A DNA stretch of 64,000 nucleotides from Bacterioplanes sp. (GCA_014859445.1 JACUUC010000008.1:44109-108108), one strand, 5' to 3'; numbered from the stretch's first letter, positions 1 through 9,873 are shown. Notes: generated by a model from the sequence alone, not told the origin. Numbers and translations: made by a program.

Positions 1-296
1 TTCAGGCGCTATCAAACTTAGTGTTGCGTGCAGGTTACAGCATGGATCAATCGCCGGTCAGCAGCCCCGACTACCGTACACCACGCGGACCTGATGCCGA
101 TCGAACCATCTTTGGCATCGGCGCCAGTTATCAAATAACGCCGCACTGGGATGTCGATGTGGCTTACAGTCATATCAACATCGCCAAAGCGGATGTGAAT
201 GCACGTGAAAATCCGGCGGGTACGCAGCATCGAGCGGAAGGTCACTCGCAAGGCAACTTAACTAACTTTGCGGCGCAAGTGAACTACCGTTTTTAG
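1..296 (+). CDS. FadL/OmpP1-like outer-membrane protein, C-terminal fragment cut by the window edge
   Basis: The frame is open from the first bases and ends with a TAG at 294-296, so only about the last 97 residues are present. The visible part has alternating polar/hydrophobic strands (LRAGYSMDQSPV, DVDVAYSHINIAKADV) and ends in NYRF, the terminal aromatic residue expected of an outer-membrane barrel recognised by the Bam complex. The LRAGY-DQSPV pattern also occurs in the FadL homologue at 35.8-37.2 kb of this window (LRAGFAIDQTPI), which supports assignment to the long-chain fatty acid/hydrophobe transporter family. The substrate is not known. It converges on thyA with only 12 bases between the stop codons. 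Confidence 0.7.
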   Translation, partial: QALSNLVLRAGYSMDQSPVSSPDYRTPRGPDADRTIFGIGASYQITPHWDVDVAYSHINIAKADVNARENPAGTQHRAEGHSQGNLTNFAAQVNYRF

Positions 297-308
297 TACC
301 GTGCGGCG

Positions 309-1103
309 TTAAACCGCGACGGGGGCTTTGATGTGCGGATGGTGTTCGTACCCTTCAATCACAAAGTCATCGAAGTGGTAGTCAAACAAGCTGTCGGGTT
401 TGCGTTGAATGACTAGCTTAGGGAGAGGTAACGGCGCACGACTGAGTTGTAAGTCGGTTTGTTCTAAGTGGTTGGCGTACAAATGTACGTCACCCCCTGT
501 CCAGACAAAATCGCCAACGGCCAAATCGCACTGCTGTGCGACCATGTGCACTAACAGCGCGTAGCTAGCGATGTTGAACGGCACACCCAGAAAAATATCG
601 GCGCTGCGTTGATACAGCTGGCAAGACAGCTTACCGTCGGCCACGTAAAACTGGAAAAACGCATGGCATGGCGGCAGTGCCATGTTGCTGATTTCACCCA
701 CATTCCAAGCGCTGACGATGAGTCGGCGTGAATCGGGCGTGTTTTTGATTTGCTCAATGACTTGGCTGATTTGATCAATATGACGGCCGTCGGCGGTTGG
801 CCAGCTGCGCCATTGTGAGCCGTACACTGGGCCCAAATTGCCGTCGGCGTCGGCCCATTCATCCCAAATCGACACGCCATTGTCTTTCAGGTAGCGGATG
901 TTGGTGTCGCCGCTTAAAAACCACAGCAATTCATGAATGATGGAGCGCAAATGCAGTTTTTTGGTGGTTACGAGAGGAAAGCCTTCGCTCAGATCAAAAC
1001 GCATTTGATAGCCAAAACAACTGTACGTGCCCGTGCCGGTGCGGTCTTCTTTAAACACGCCCTGCTCACGTACGTGACGCATTAAATCGAGATACTGTTT
1101 CAT
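309..1103 (-). CDS. thyA: Thymidylate synthase
   Basis: Methylates dUMP to dTMP using methylene-tetrahydrofolate, in the cytoplasm. The product is 264 residues, the usual length for bacterial ThyA. The active-site cysteine lies in [14 protein letters not shown], and the folate/dUMP-binding features ([28 protein letters not shown]) are present. I chose the ATG at 1103 ([11 protein letters not shown]), because the longer reading frame would add 14 residues inside lgt. The start overlaps the lgt stop as ATGA, so the two genes are translationally coupled, as in many gammaproteobacteria. Confidence 0.97.
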   Translation of the reverse strand: MKQYLDLMRHVREQGVFKEDRTGTGTYSCFGYQMRFDLSEGFPLVTTKKLHLRSIIHELLWFLSGDTNIRYLKDNGVSIWDEWADADGNLGPVYGSQWRSWPTADGRHIDQISQVIEQIKNTPDSRRLIVSAWNVGEISNMALPPCHAFFQFYVADGKLSCQLYQRSADIFLGVPFNIASYALLVHMVAQQCDLAVGDFVWTGGDVHLYANHLEQTDLQLSRAPLPLPKLVIQRKPDSLFDYHFDDFVIEGYEHHPHIKAPVAV

Positions 1104-1909
1104 ACGTGATTTCCTGATTGGGTTGCACGACGATACGCCAGCCATAACAACGCGGCACCGCCTAGAATCATGGGTAGGCTGAGAAGTTGCCCGCGGCTGA
1201 TCCAGCCAAATAAATCAAAGCCAATGTGCGCATCGGGCTCGCGGAAGAACTCAGCCGTGCTGCGGAATAGGCCATAGCCCAATAAAAAGGCACCACCGAC
1301 GGCCATGCGTGGGCGTGGCTTGCTGGAGAACCACCAAATGATTAAAAACAGCAACAATCCTTCAAGGGCGGCTTGATACAACTGCGAAGGATGACGCGGA
1401 ATGTCCCCGGCACGAGGAAAAACCATGGCCCAAGGCACACTGCTGGGGTCGGCATAACGTCCCCATAACTCGCCACCGATGAAGTTACCGATACGGCCAA
1501 ACATCAGTCCCAGCGGTACGAAGGGCGCAACGAAATCGCCGACGTCGAAGAAGTTCTTTTTATGCTTATGGGCAAATAGCGCAGCCGCCAGCAACACACC
1601 GATTAAACCACCGTGGAAGGCCATACCGCCTTCCCACAGTCGAACAATCATCAGTGGGTCTTGTAAGAAATCGGGCATTTTGTAAAACAGGACATACCCA
1701 ATACGACCGCCGAGAATAATGCCCATGGCCACATAAAAAAGCAGGTCTGAGACGTGCTCGGCTGTCCAGCCGCTGTTGGCTTGACGAGTACGATAGGTGG
1801 CCAGTGCGTAAGCGGTACCAAAGGCCAGTAAATACATGAGGCCGTACCAGTGGATTTCCAGCGGGCCTAGCGAAATCGCAACCGGGTCAATATTGGGGTA
1901 TTGCAACAT
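1100..1909 (-). CDS. lgt: Prolipoprotein diacylglyceryl transferase
   Basis: Transfers diacylglycerol from phosphatidylglycerol to the lipobox cysteine of prolipoproteins in the inner membrane, the first step of lipoprotein maturation. It has 269 residues and several membrane segments. The conserved Lgt signature is visible as [15 protein letters not shown] near residue 140, with HGGLIGV near residue 100 and [12 protein letters not shown] near 190. It overlaps thyA by four bases and lies 18 bases after the TSUP permease, so it is part of the minus-strand run from gmk to thyA. Confidence 0.97.
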   Translation of the reverse strand: MLQYPNIDPVAISLGPLEIHWYGLMYLLAFGTAYALATYRTRQANSGWTAEHVSDLLFYVAMGIILGGRIGYVLFYKMPDFLQDPLMIVRLWEGGMAFHGGLIGVLLAAALFAHKHKKNFFDVGDFVAPFVPLGLMFGRIGNFIGGELWGRYADPSSVPWAMVFPRAGDIPRHPSQLYQAALEGLLLFLIIWWFSSKPRPRMAVGGAFLLGYGLFRSTAEFFREPDAHIGFDLFGWISRGQLLSLPMILGGAALLWLAYRRATQSGNHV

Positions 1910-1927
1910 AATCGGTCCTTGTTAGCG

Positions 1928-2713
1928 TTAAGCCAGTAAAAAGCGAGTGCCTACGATACACAATAACAGGGCAAAGGCTTGCTTTAATCGTTTAGGGTCG
2001 AGGCGATGAGCCAAGCGTGCGCCGATTTTGGCGCACGGTACGCTGGTGATAACAATGGCAATGATCGCCGGCCAATACAAAAATCCGGTACTCCATGACG
2101 GTAAATCGGGGTGCTGCCAACCGGCGATGACATTGCTGATGGCGCCCGTTAATGCAATGGGCAACCCGACTGCCGCCGATGTCGCAACTGCACGACGCAT
2201 GGGTGTTTGAATCCAAGTGAGGTAGGGCACAGTAAAGGTGCCGCCACCGATACCAAACCACGATGAGCCAAAGCCAATGATGCCACCCGCGCTGCCCACC
2301 GCCAGCGCTGAGGGTGACGAGCCATGCCCTTTTGGGTCAAGGCCAAACCACATTTTGATGGCGATCAGCCAAGCAAACACCCCAATCATTTTTTGCAGCA
2401 CAGGGCCAGGGACTTGCGTAATGAAGTACACCCCAACCGCCGTGCCCACCACAATGCCCACCACCATGCGTTTTACGATGGGCCAATCGACGGCGGCGTT
2501 GCGATGATGCTCGCGGATGGAGCTGAGTGAGGTAAAGACAATGGTCGCTAACGAGGTGGCCACGGCCATGTGCGTTAACACGTCGGCGCTAACGCCTTGA
2601 GCCGTAAAGGTCAGAATCAGAACGGGAACAATGACCATGCCACCACCAATGCCAAACAAGCCTGCCATGACACCGGCAATGGCACCCACAAGCAAAAAGA
2701 GGAGGATGGTCAT
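1928..2713 (-). CDS. TSUP (TauE/SafE-like) membrane permease
   Basis: A 261-residue hydrophobic protein with about eight predicted membrane segments and the glycine-rich repeat of the TSUP family (GLFGIGGGMVIVPVL near residue 19 and SSWFGIGGGTFTVPYL near residue 150). The family moves sulfite, sulfoacetate or other organosulfur anions across the inner membrane; the substrate here cannot be told. It follows ridA by 11 bases and precedes lgt by 18. A neighbour of this type next to lgt-thyA is common in related genomes, so its position gives no strong functional clue. Confidence 0.85.
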   Translation of the reverse strand: MTILLFLLVGAIAGVMAGLFGIGGGMVIVPVLILTFTAQGVSADVLTHMAVATSLATIVFTSLSSIREHHRNAAVDWPIVKRMVVGIVVGTAVGVYFITQVPGPVLQKMIGVFAWLIAIKMWFGLDPKGHGSSPSALAVGSAGGIIGFGSSWFGIGGGTFTVPYLTWIQTPMRRAVATSAAVGLPIALTGAISNVIAGWQHPDLPSWSTGFLYWPAIIAIVITSVPCAKIGARLAHRLDPKRLKQAFALLLCIVGTRFLLA

Positions 2714-2724
2714 GAACGTATTCC

Positions 2725-3108
2725 TTAGCCAATCACCATCACACCGTCCATTTCCACGCCAGCATCACGCGGTAATTGCGACACACCGATGGCAGCACGG
2801 GCAGGATAGGGTTGTTCAAAGTATTCCGCCATGACTTTGTTGACGCTGGCGAAATGACCTAAATCGGTTAAGAAGATGTTCAGTTTGACGATGTCTTGTA
2901 GTTGACCACCGGCGGCTTCACACACGGCACTCAAATTTTTGAACACTTGATGAATGCGTGCTTCGATGTCGCCTTCTACCATGTCCATGGTGGCAGGAAC
3001 CAGCGGAATTTGACCTGACAAATACACGGTGTCGCCGACTTTAACCGCTTGAGAATACGTGCCGATGGCGGCGGGTGCGTTGTCGGTAGCAATGATTTCG
3101 CGAGGCAT
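2725..3108 (-). CDS. ridA: RidA family enamine/imine deaminase
   Basis: Hydrolyses reactive 2-aminoacrylate and related imines made by PLP enzymes, protecting them from damage. It has 127 residues, the normal trimer-subunit length. The family signature with the catalytic arginine is visible near residue 105 ([20 protein letters not shown]), and the N-terminal [19 protein letters not shown] block matches the family. It sits nine bases after spoT, the arrangement common in Pseudomonas-type genomes. Confidence 0.95.
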   Translation of the reverse strand: MPREIIATDNAPAAIGTYSQAVKVGDTVYLSGQIPLVPATMDMVEGDIEARIHQVFKNLSAVCEAAGGQLQDIVKLNIFLTDLGHFASVNKVMAEYFEQPYPARAAIGVSQLPRDAGVEMDGVMVIG

Positions 3109-3117
3109 AACGATTCC

Positions 3118-5232
3118 TTAATGTTTGATACGAACGATTTTGTTGACGCCACGAACGGTACGCAGGCGCCGGATAACACGAGATAGGTGCTTACGACCTT
3201 GCACAATCACTTTGATATGGCCAATGCCCAAGCGCGCATCGCGTTCTTCGACATTGATGCTGTCGATGTTGGCTTCGGCTAGGTTCACGGCGCTGGCCAA
3301 ATCGACTACGATGCCACGACGATTTTCCATATACACTTTCAAGGTGACGGCAAACTCGCTGTCGATGTCTTTGTCCCAGCTTAAAATGACGCATTTTTCT
3401 GGGTTATCGCGGTACTCTTCGACGTTTTTGCAATTTTCGGTATGAATGACCAAGCCACGGCCAGAGCTGACATGCCCAACAATGGGGTCGCCTGGAATAG
3501 GGCTACAACATTTAGCAAAGCTGACGACCAAGCCCTCGGTGCCTTTGATGGCGAGCGGCGATTGGTTTTCTTGATCGAGCACAATATCGGTATCGCGATA
3601 GGCGACCAACAAACGGCGTGCCATGATGGGCGCAATACGATTACCCGAACCCATTTCTTCAAACAGATCGTCCATGCTGTCGAGGCCGGTTTCTTTCAGC
3701 ACCAAGTCGATGTGTTGTTGGTCGATGTCGTCCATGGTTTTACCCAGTGCATCGAGTGCTTTACTGAGTAGGCGTTCGCCGAGAGCAACCGATTCGGAAC
3801 GGCGCTGATTTTTAAGGTAGCTGCGAATGTTAGAACGGGCCTTGCCGGATACAACAAAATTCAGCCAAGCTGGATTCGGTTGCGCGTTTGGTGCCGTGAC
3901 AATGTGCACCGTTTGCCCGTTTTGCAAACGCGCGCTGAGCGGTGCTAACTGGCGATTGATGCGACAAGCAATGCAGCGGTTGCCAACGTCGGTATGAACG
4001 GCGTAGGCAAAATCAATGGCGGTGGAGCCACTGGGCAATTCGAGAATTTTCCCTTTCGGGGTGAACACGTAAATTTCGTCAGGGAATAAATCGACTTTAA
4101 CGTGCTCCACAAATTCAATTGGGCTGCCCGCACTTTTTTGCAGTTCGAGCAGGTTTTGCACCCATTGCCGTGCGCGTTGCGTACCGCTGGCTTGATCGGA
4201 CTCAGATTTATAGAGCCAATGTGCAGCAATACCATGATTCGCCATGGATTCCATTTCTTCGGTACGAATTTGAATCTCAATGGGGACACCACCAATACCA
4301 ATGAGGGTGGTGTGCAGCGACTGATAACCATTGGTTTTGGGAATGGCGATGTAATCTTTAAAACGCCCTGGCACGGGTTTATACAAAGCGTGCATTTGCC
4401 CCAAAATGCGATAGCAGCTGTCAACCGAGTCGGTAACAATGCGGAAACCGTACACATCCATAATGTCCGCCAGCGACTTACGCTTATCGCGCATTTTGCT
4501 GTAAATACTGAACAGGTGCTTCTCTCGACCAATGACCCGTGCTTGCAGCGATGCTTCGGTCAGGCGATTGCGAACACTGTTGGAAATATTGTTGACGATT
4601 TCAGAGCGATGACCACGTGCCGCTTTGACTGCTTTGCGAATCATTTTCGAGCGCATGGGGTACATGGCTTCGAAGCACAACTCTTCCATGTCGACGCGAA
4701 TATCGTTTAAGCCAAGACGATTGGCGATGGGGGCGTAAATATCGAGGGTTTCGCGTGCAATGCGGCGGCGTTTTTCCGGCTTTAACGACCCCAGCGTGCG
4801 CAAATTGTGCAGCCGATCGGCCAGCTTAACGAGTATGACGCGAATGTCTTTCGCCATGGCCATGGCCATTTTCTGAAAGTTTTCGGCTTGTTGCGCTTCT
4901 TTGCTTTCAAAGTCGATGTGGGTCAATTTGGAGACACCATCCACCAAATCGGTCACCACGTCACCAAATTGTGACGCCAAGGCGGATTTGGGAATGCCAG
5001 TGTCTTCAATCACGTCATGCAGCATGGCCGCCATCAAACTCTGATGGTCGAGGTGCATGTCGGCTAAGATATTGGCAACAGCGAGCGGATGAATAATATA
5101 AGGCTCACCGCTGCGCCGTCGTTGTCCTTCGTGCGCCTGTTCTGCGTAATAATAGGCGCGACTCACCTGTTTAACCTGAGAGCTGGTTAAATATTGGCTG
5201 AGTCGCTCTGATAACGCATCAATGGTCGGCAC
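3118..5232 (-). CDS. spoT: Bifunctional (p)ppGpp synthetase/hydrolase SpoT
   Basis: Makes and degrades the stringent-response alarmone (p)ppGpp. The 704-residue length matches SpoT (about 700). In order, the protein shows an N-terminal HD hydrolase domain with HDVIEDTG near residue 72, the synthetase domain (DVYGFRIVTDSVDSCYRILG near 260), a TGS domain (VFTPKGKILELPSGSTAIDF near 390) and a C-terminal ACT region. The intact HD motif argues for SpoT rather than a hydrolase-dead RelA. It follows rpoZ by 15 bases, the conserved rpoZ-spoT pairing. Confidence 0.97.
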   Translation of the reverse strand: MPTIDALSERLSQYLTSSQVKQVSRAYYYAEQAHEGQRRRSGEPYIIHPLAVANILADMHLDHQSLMAAMLHDVIEDTGIPKSALASQFGDVVTDLVDGVSKLTHIDFESKEAQQAENFQKMAMAMAKDIRVILVKLADRLHNLRTLGSLKPEKRRRIARETLDIYAPIANRLGLNDIRVDMEELCFEAMYPMRSKMIRKAVKAARGHRSEIVNNISNSVRNRLTEASLQARVIGREKHLFSIYSKMRDKRKSLADIMDVYGFRIVTDSVDSCYRILGQMHALYKPVPGRFKDYIAIPKTNGYQSLHTTLIGIGGVPIEIQIRTEEMESMANHGIAAHWLYKSESDQASGTQRARQWVQNLLELQKSAGSPIEFVEHVKVDLFPDEIYVFTPKGKILELPSGSTAIDFAYAVHTDVGNRCIACRINRQLAPLSARLQNGQTVHIVTAPNAQPNPAWLNFVVSGKARSNIRSYLKNQRRSESVALGERLLSKALDALGKTMDDIDQQHIDLVLKETGLDSMDDLFEEMGSGNRIAPIMARRLLVAYRDTDIVLDQENQSPLAIKGTEGLVVSFAKCCSPIPGDPIVGHVSSGRGLVIHTENCKNVEEYRDNPEKCVILSWDKDIDSEFAVTLKVYMENRRGIVVDLASAVNLAEANIDSINVEERDARLGIGHIKVIVQGRKHLSRVIRRLRTVRGVNKIVRIKH

Positions 5233-5247
5233 AAAGTCGCACCTTAC

Positions 5248-5478
5248 TTAGTATTGTTCCGCGCGAGCGGCGGCTTCTTGAGCGGCCATGGTTGCTGGGG
5301 TGACTAAGTCAGCAGCAATTTCACGAAGTGCCAATACGGTTGGCTTGTCGTTTTCTTCTGGTACTAATGGCTCTGCACCTTGAACGGCAATTTGACGAGC
5401 GCGCTTAGTGGCCAGCATGACCAATTCAAAACGGTTTTCAACGTTGTTCAAGCAATCTTCTACTGTGACGCGTGCCAT
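5248..5478 (-). CDS. rpoZ: RNA polymerase omega subunit
   Basis: A small subunit that helps assemble RNA polymerase and in gammaproteobacteria contributes to a ppGpp binding site. It has 76 residues, slightly shorter than the roughly 90 of E. coli. The N-terminus [20 protein letters not shown] and the block [17 protein letters not shown] are diagnostic. The spacing to spoT (15 bases) suggests co-transcription. About 130 bases separate it from gmk, enough for its own promoter, though I cannot point to a clear one. Confidence 0.97.
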   Translation of the reverse strand: MARVTVEDCLNNVENRFELVMLATKRARQIAVQGAEPLVPEENDKPTVLALREIAADLVTPATMAAQEAAARAEQY

Positions 5479-5609
5479 GGGGATTCCCGTGATAAATCAA
5501 ATTTGATAGAACCGCACATTGTAGTGGAATCCTGCCTGAAAGGAAGAGGCTAGGGCCTGTGCGGCGTGAAAAAGTGGTTAATAACTGCACGTTTTGCGTA
5601 ATTAGGTCG

Positions 5610-6350
<741 letters not shown>

Positions 6351-6353
6351 TTA

Positions 6354-6368
6354 TTCTATAAAATAGAA
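6354..6368. promoter_or_regulatory. Perfect 6+6 inverted repeat upstream of doxX
   Basis: TTCTAT-AAA-ATAGAA is a perfect inverted repeat about 100 bases before the doxX-like start, in an AT-rich stretch between the divergent gmk and doxX genes. A direct repeat of CGATAT follows around 6378-6393. The position fits a regulator-binding site or promoter element, but no regulator gene is adjacent, so the role is inferred only. Confidence 0.3.
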
Positions 6369-6469
6369 CAATAGATTCGATATTATGCGATATATTCGTA
6401 AGAATTGCCCCGTTATAGTGAGGGTATCATCACACAGCGTGATACGAAAACCATTTACGGAGCGATTTT

Positions 6470-6907
6470 ATGAACACAGCACTTATTCAACGTACCTTGC
6501 ACACACAAGCAGGCTTAGCGGCTTTGGCGCTGCGCATTCCTGTTGGCATTATCTTTGCCGCTCACGGCGCACAAAAATTGTTTGGCTGGTTTGGTGGTTA
6601 TGGCCTGGAGGGCACCGCTGGCTGGTTGGACAGCATTGGTTTAGGGCCCGGTTTGTTGATGGCGCTGTTGGCCGGTGGGGCCGAGTTTTTTGGTGGCTTG
6701 GCCTTAGTCGTGGGTGTATTGGTTCGACCTGCTGCCTTGTCACTGGCCTTTGCCATGCTGGTGGCCATTTTCGCCGTGCACATTGATAACGGCTTATTTA
6801 TGAGCAACAACGGCTATGAATTTGCCTTGGCTTTGTTCGCCGCCAGTGTGTCATTGATGTTCAGCGGTGCGGGTGCCTTCTCGGTCGATCAGCGCTTGAG
6901 CCGATAA
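6470..6907 (+). CDS. DoxX family inner-membrane protein
   Basis: A 145-residue protein with four predicted membrane segments. The family signature follows the first segment: ALRIPVGIIFAAHGAQKLFGWFGG in pattern, with the HG-QKLFGWFGGYGLEG block near residues 33-50. DoxX-type proteins are small quinone-linked or redox-stress membrane proteins; the exact activity is not known. It starts at ATG 6470 after an ACGGAG ribosome site. It may be the last host gene before the island or the first accessory gene; base composition looks like the flanking housekeeping DNA. Confidence 0.85.
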   Translation: MNTALIQRTLHTQAGLAALALRIPVGIIFAAHGAQKLFGWFGGYGLEGTAGWLDSIGLGPGLLMALLAGGAEFFGGLALVVGVLVRPAALSLAFAMLVAIFAVHIDNGLFMSNNGYEFALALFAASVSLMFSGAGAFSVDQRLSR

Positions 6908-6916
6908 TCAGGTTTT

Positions 6917-6940
6917 CCCTGCTGCCAGGTGGCCGCAGGG
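6917..6940. terminator. Strong GC hairpin after doxX
   Basis: CCCTGC-T-GCCA-GG-TGGC-C-GCAGGG folds into a long stem just after the doxX stop. There is no T-run on either strand, so it is not a classic intrinsic terminator, but it could limit read-through into the hipBA promoter that follows. Confidence 0.4.
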
Positions 6941-6962
6941 GTAGGTTGCTCATATTCATGGC

Positions 6963-7014
6963 CACAATAGTATCCATTTTTCCTGCTTAGTCTATAATTA
7001 TGGATACTATTGTG
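6963..7014 (+). promoter_or_regulatory. Promoter and paired operator of the first hipBA module
   Basis: Two perfect 15-base inverted arms, CACAATAGTATCCAT (6963-6977) and ATGGATACTATTGTG (7000-7014), flank a consensus -10 box TATAAT at 6993-6998. The arms contain TATCC and GGATA, the half-sites of the known E. coli HipB operator (TATCC-N8-GGATA), but 22 bases apart instead of 8. The antitoxin starts 17 bases downstream. The layout predicts autorepression by the HipB-like protein; this is inference from position and the half-site match. Confidence 0.7.
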
Positions 7015-7031
7015 TCTCCTGGTCGTTATGG

Positions 7032-7322
7032 ATGAGTTTTACCTTACTTGATGATACCGATGTAAGCCAAGCCTATGCTGCTTACTTGCGAGAGTTACGC
7101 CAACAGGCCAAGCTGTCACGAACCGCACTGGCAGAGAGAAGCTGCGTACCTGCGGCCACTATTAAGAAATTTGAGCTAACTGGGCAAATTTCATTTCGCC
7201 AATTGCTGTTGCTTTGGCAGACGCTGGATTCGCTCGATAGGCTTTATCAGCTAGCACAACCTCGTAAAGAACGTACCGCTATGCCCACGAGCATTGATGA
7301 GGTGCTAAACGATGAGTTTTAA
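7032..7322 (+). CDS. hipB: HipB-like XRE antitoxin (module 1)
   Basis: A 96-residue helix-turn-helix protein (about residues 12-65: LRELRQQAKLSRTALAERS then VPAATIKKFELTGQISFRQL). HipB antitoxins bind operator DNA and sequester the HipA kinase. The stop codon overlaps the next start by 11 bases, the usual antitoxin-then-toxin coupling. It lies directly behind the paired operator at 6963-7014. The ATG at 7028 is out of frame and closes quickly, so 7032 is the start. Confidence 0.85.
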   Translation: MSFTLLDDTDVSQAYAAYLRELRQQAKLSRTALAERSCVPAATIKKFELTGQISFRQLLLLWQTLDSLDRLYQLAQPRKERTAMPTSIDEVLNDEF

Positions 7323-8661
7323 ACCCATTCAAAAACTCGCAGTAACTCGTACATTAAGCTCAGGTGAGCAGGTCGCTGTCGGTGTCTTGGCGCAGAATCG
7401 GCAAGGTGTTTTTTTCCAGTATGTAGACCGCTATTTGCAGCAGTTTGGCAATTTATCGCCTCTTACTTTACAAGCGAATGTGCAATTACAAGCAGCACCT
7501 AAAGAGCCGCACCAAGGTTTGCATGGTGTATTTGGGGATTGTTTGCCCGATGGTTGGGGCATGCTGTTACAAGATCGTATTTTCCGGCAAAAGGGCATTC
7601 TGCCCAATCAAATAACCGCGATGGATCGGTTGGCCTTTGTTGGTAATCAAGGCATGGGGGCGCTGTCTTTTTCTCCCGTGTCTGAGTTTTCAGCAACCAC
7701 GAACGCTGATATTGATTTAGACAGCTTGGGTTTAGAAGCGCAAACGCTGTTCGATGCTTCAATGTCAGATTATTTGGATCGCCAGCAAGATGATTTAGAC
7801 GGGCACTCGCAACAGGTGTTGGCCGCATTAGTCGCTGGTGGTAGTTCCGGTGGCGCTAGGCCAAAGGCGCAGATATTCATGCCTGTCGGAGAAACTAAAC
7901 AATGCCGAACCGCTGCGCAGCCAAATGATGAAGCATGGCTGATTAAGTTTACCTCGAAAAATCTAGCGCTCGGGCATGAAGAAGGTTTGTGTGAGGCCGT
8001 CTATTTACAAATGGCTGAGCACGCTAAGTGTCAACCACCAGTTTGGCAACTTATTGAAGCGCCGCATACCAGCGGTGCGCCAGCGTGGTTGGCGCTCAAG
8101 CGTTTTGACTATGTCGCGGAACAGACCAATTTAGGCAGTAAGAGCCGTGCAGGCCGCTTGCATATGCACAGCGCTTGCGGATTGTTGGATGCAGACTTTC
8201 GAACGCCCAGCTTAGATTATATTGACTTGATCAAAGCCAGCCGTCAGTTGTGTAAATCGCCAGCGGCTGGGCAATTGCAATTTCGCCGTGCCATTTTTAA
8301 CCTGCTGTCGTCTAACCAAGACGACCACAGTAAAAACTGGGCGTTTTTGCAGGCTGATGATGGTCAATGGAATCCTGCTCCTTTTTACGATGTTACCTAC
8401 AGCCCACATCCATTTAACGAACACGCCACTGCATTCGGAGGTTATGGTAAAGCGCCGCCGCTTAAGGTGATGCAAAAACTAGCGACAAGTGCGGGCTATG
8501 GTTGTTGGCAGGATGCAAAGCAAGTCATAGAAGAAGTGGCAGAAGCCATCGGCCAGTTTACGTATCTTGCACAGCAACAAGGGATCCGTAAAACCACAGT
8601 GTCTGCGATTGCTAAGACATTGGATCAGCGCAAACAAGAAAATGCAGCGCTTTTTCTATAA
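7312..8661 (+). CDS. hipA: HipA-like Ser/Thr kinase toxin (module 1)
   Basis: A 449-residue HipA-domain protein. HipA kinases phosphorylate cytoplasmic targets (GltX in E. coli), halting growth and promoting persistence. Visible kinase elements are the Gly-rich loop GGSSGGARPKA near residue 175, the catalytic loop SNQDDHSKNWAF near 334 and the metal-binding FYDVTYSP near 359. All key residues appear intact, so the toxin is probably active. It is coupled to the antitoxin by an 11-base overlap and followed by the SEC-C gene after 18 bases. Its target is not predictable. Confidence 0.88.
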   Translation: MSFKPIQKLAVTRTLSSGEQVAVGVLAQNRQGVFFQYVDRYLQQFGNLSPLTLQANVQLQAAPKEPHQGLHGVFGDCLPDGWGMLLQDRIFRQKGILPNQITAMDRLAFVGNQGMGALSFSPVSEFSATTNADIDLDSLGLEAQTLFDASMSDYLDRQQDDLDGHSQQVLAALVAGGSSGGARPKAQIFMPVGETKQCRTAAQPNDEAWLIKFTSKNLALGHEEGLCEAVYLQMAEHAKCQPPVWQLIEAPHTSGAPAWLALKRFDYVAEQTNLGSKSRAGRLHMHSACGLLDADFRTPSLDYIDLIKASRQLCKSPAAGQLQFRRAIFNLLSSNQDDHSKNWAFLQADDGQWNPAPFYDVTYSPHPFNEHATAFGGYGKAPPLKVMQKLATSAGYGCWQDAKQVIEEVAEAIGQFTYLAQQQGIRKTTVSAIAKTLDQRKQENAALFL

Positions 8662-8679
8662 CAATAAAAAGGGACAATA

Positions 8680-9684
8680 ATGAAGCTCGGTCGTAACGAT
8701 CCTTGCCATTGCGGCAGTGGTAAAAAATTCAAACGTTGTTGTATGAGCAGCGTTTCCAAGCAACATGCCCAAGTTTTCGATGATGTTGATGCTATGTTGG
8801 CCATGAACCCAAATTTGAGCCTTGATGAACTCAACGCAGCTTTGCATCACAAAGTTCAGGATCGCAACAATCAACCTCATCCGGACTTTTGTGGCGTAAC
8901 GCCAACGCAAATGGCCAATTGGCTGTATGCGCCTTTTGCTGAATTACAGTGGGTGAGCATCAGCACTCCCGACTCTCTTTCTGCCAGCCCGGTGATGCGT
9001 TATCTAGCGCTCATTCTTGATGAGGCCATGGCGCAAGAAGGCTCCTTCAAAGCCACCAGTAAAGGCAACTTGCCGACTAAAGTGGTTAAACAGGCTAGTG
9101 AGTTATTGCCCGAGTTTGCAGTTGCTCAGTTTCCTGTAAATATCAGCATCAGCGAGTTTGCAGGCAGTAATGAAGATAAATTTAACGCCTTGCACTACAC
9201 CCGATTGCTAGCCGACATTAGCGGTATTATTTACCTTCGGAGTGGCCGTTATTATGTGAAAAAGTCAGCGCAAAAGCAGTATCAAGCTCTAGGCATACAG
9301 GCCTTTTTCAAACCTATGTTAGAGGCCGCCGTCAGCAAATATAACTGGAGCTATTTGGACGGTTATGAATACGATGTCGACTTGCGCACTTTTTGGTTGT
9401 TTATGTTGTGGCGCATTCAGAGCCACAGCAGTGTAGATCAGCTGGTTGAAGAGGTGATGACAGCTTTCCCCGATTTACTGCTGGCATTCCCTACGGATGA
9501 TTACTTCTCGCCAGAAAGAAACTTAAGCATGCTCATCGAATCACGATTTATTAAGCGATTTTTGCAGTTTTGGGGATTTGTGACCATTGACCCAAGACGT
9601 TATATAAATGCGGAACCCGTCGCCAGAGTGGTTCAGGCACAGCCTTTGTTAAAACAAACTTTTCAATTCACCATTAGCGCATAG
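8680..9684 (+). CDS. SEC-C motif protein of unknown function
   Basis: A 334-residue protein whose first 22 residues form a SEC-C zinc-binding motif (GRNDPCHCGSGKKFKRCC), as found at the end of SecA and in many accessory proteins. The rest is not recognised beyond a short stretch (AKGNLPTKVVK-like, near residue 125) resembling pRiA4b ORF-3-type proteins. It begins 18 bases after hipA1 with no promoter in between, so it is probably co-transcribed with hipBA. It may modify or report on the toxin, or be an independent accessory gene. Confidence 0.7.
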   Translation: MKLGRNDPCHCGSGKKFKRCCMSSVSKQHAQVFDDVDAMLAMNPNLSLDELNAALHHKVQDRNNQPHPDFCGVTPTQMANWLYAPFAELQWVSISTPDSLSASPVMRYLALILDEAMAQEGSFKATSKGNLPTKVVKQASELLPEFAVAQFPVNISISEFAGSNEDKFNALHYTRLLADISGIIYLRSGRYYVKKSAQKQYQALGIQAFFKPMLEAAVSKYNWSYLDGYEYDVDLRTFWLFMLWRIQSHSSVDQLVEEVMTAFPDLLLAFPTDDYFSPERNLSMLIESRFIKRFLQFWGFVTIDPRRYINAEPVARVVQAQPLLKQTFQFTISA

Positions 9685-9719
9685 CCAGGCCATTGTGAGC
9701 GAATGGCACTTACTGGTAA

Positions 9720-9786
9720 GGTCTGATTTTTCTAGACACCTTCTACCTGTTTAAAATACTCACGCTCAAAGTTGTTTGGTGGTCAT
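9720..9786 (-). pseudogene. Possible remnant of an IS3-type transposase end
   Basis: Read on the minus strand, 9786-9732 encodes a short peptide ending NNFEREYFKQVEGV then TAG, which resembles the last residues of some IS3-family transposases. It is followed by TGTCTAGAAAAATCAGACC, which looks like an IS terminal repeat. Upstream the frame is broken by stops and no further transposase is visible. If real, it is a decayed insertion between hipBA modules 1 and 2. This rests on pattern memory only. Confidence 0.3.
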
Positions 9787-9873
9787 TGGCATTCAGGGAT
9801 TCACATCATCGCCTTGGCCAACGCGGAAACTAAGCCTAAAAGTAGGATATAAATCCAATTATATTGAGTAAAA

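Noticed and set aside
4102..4710. Long open frame on the plus strand opposite spoT
   Set aside because: It is a 202-codon shadow of the spoT synthetase region, has no ribosome site and no recognisable protein features; spoT is unambiguous on the other strand.
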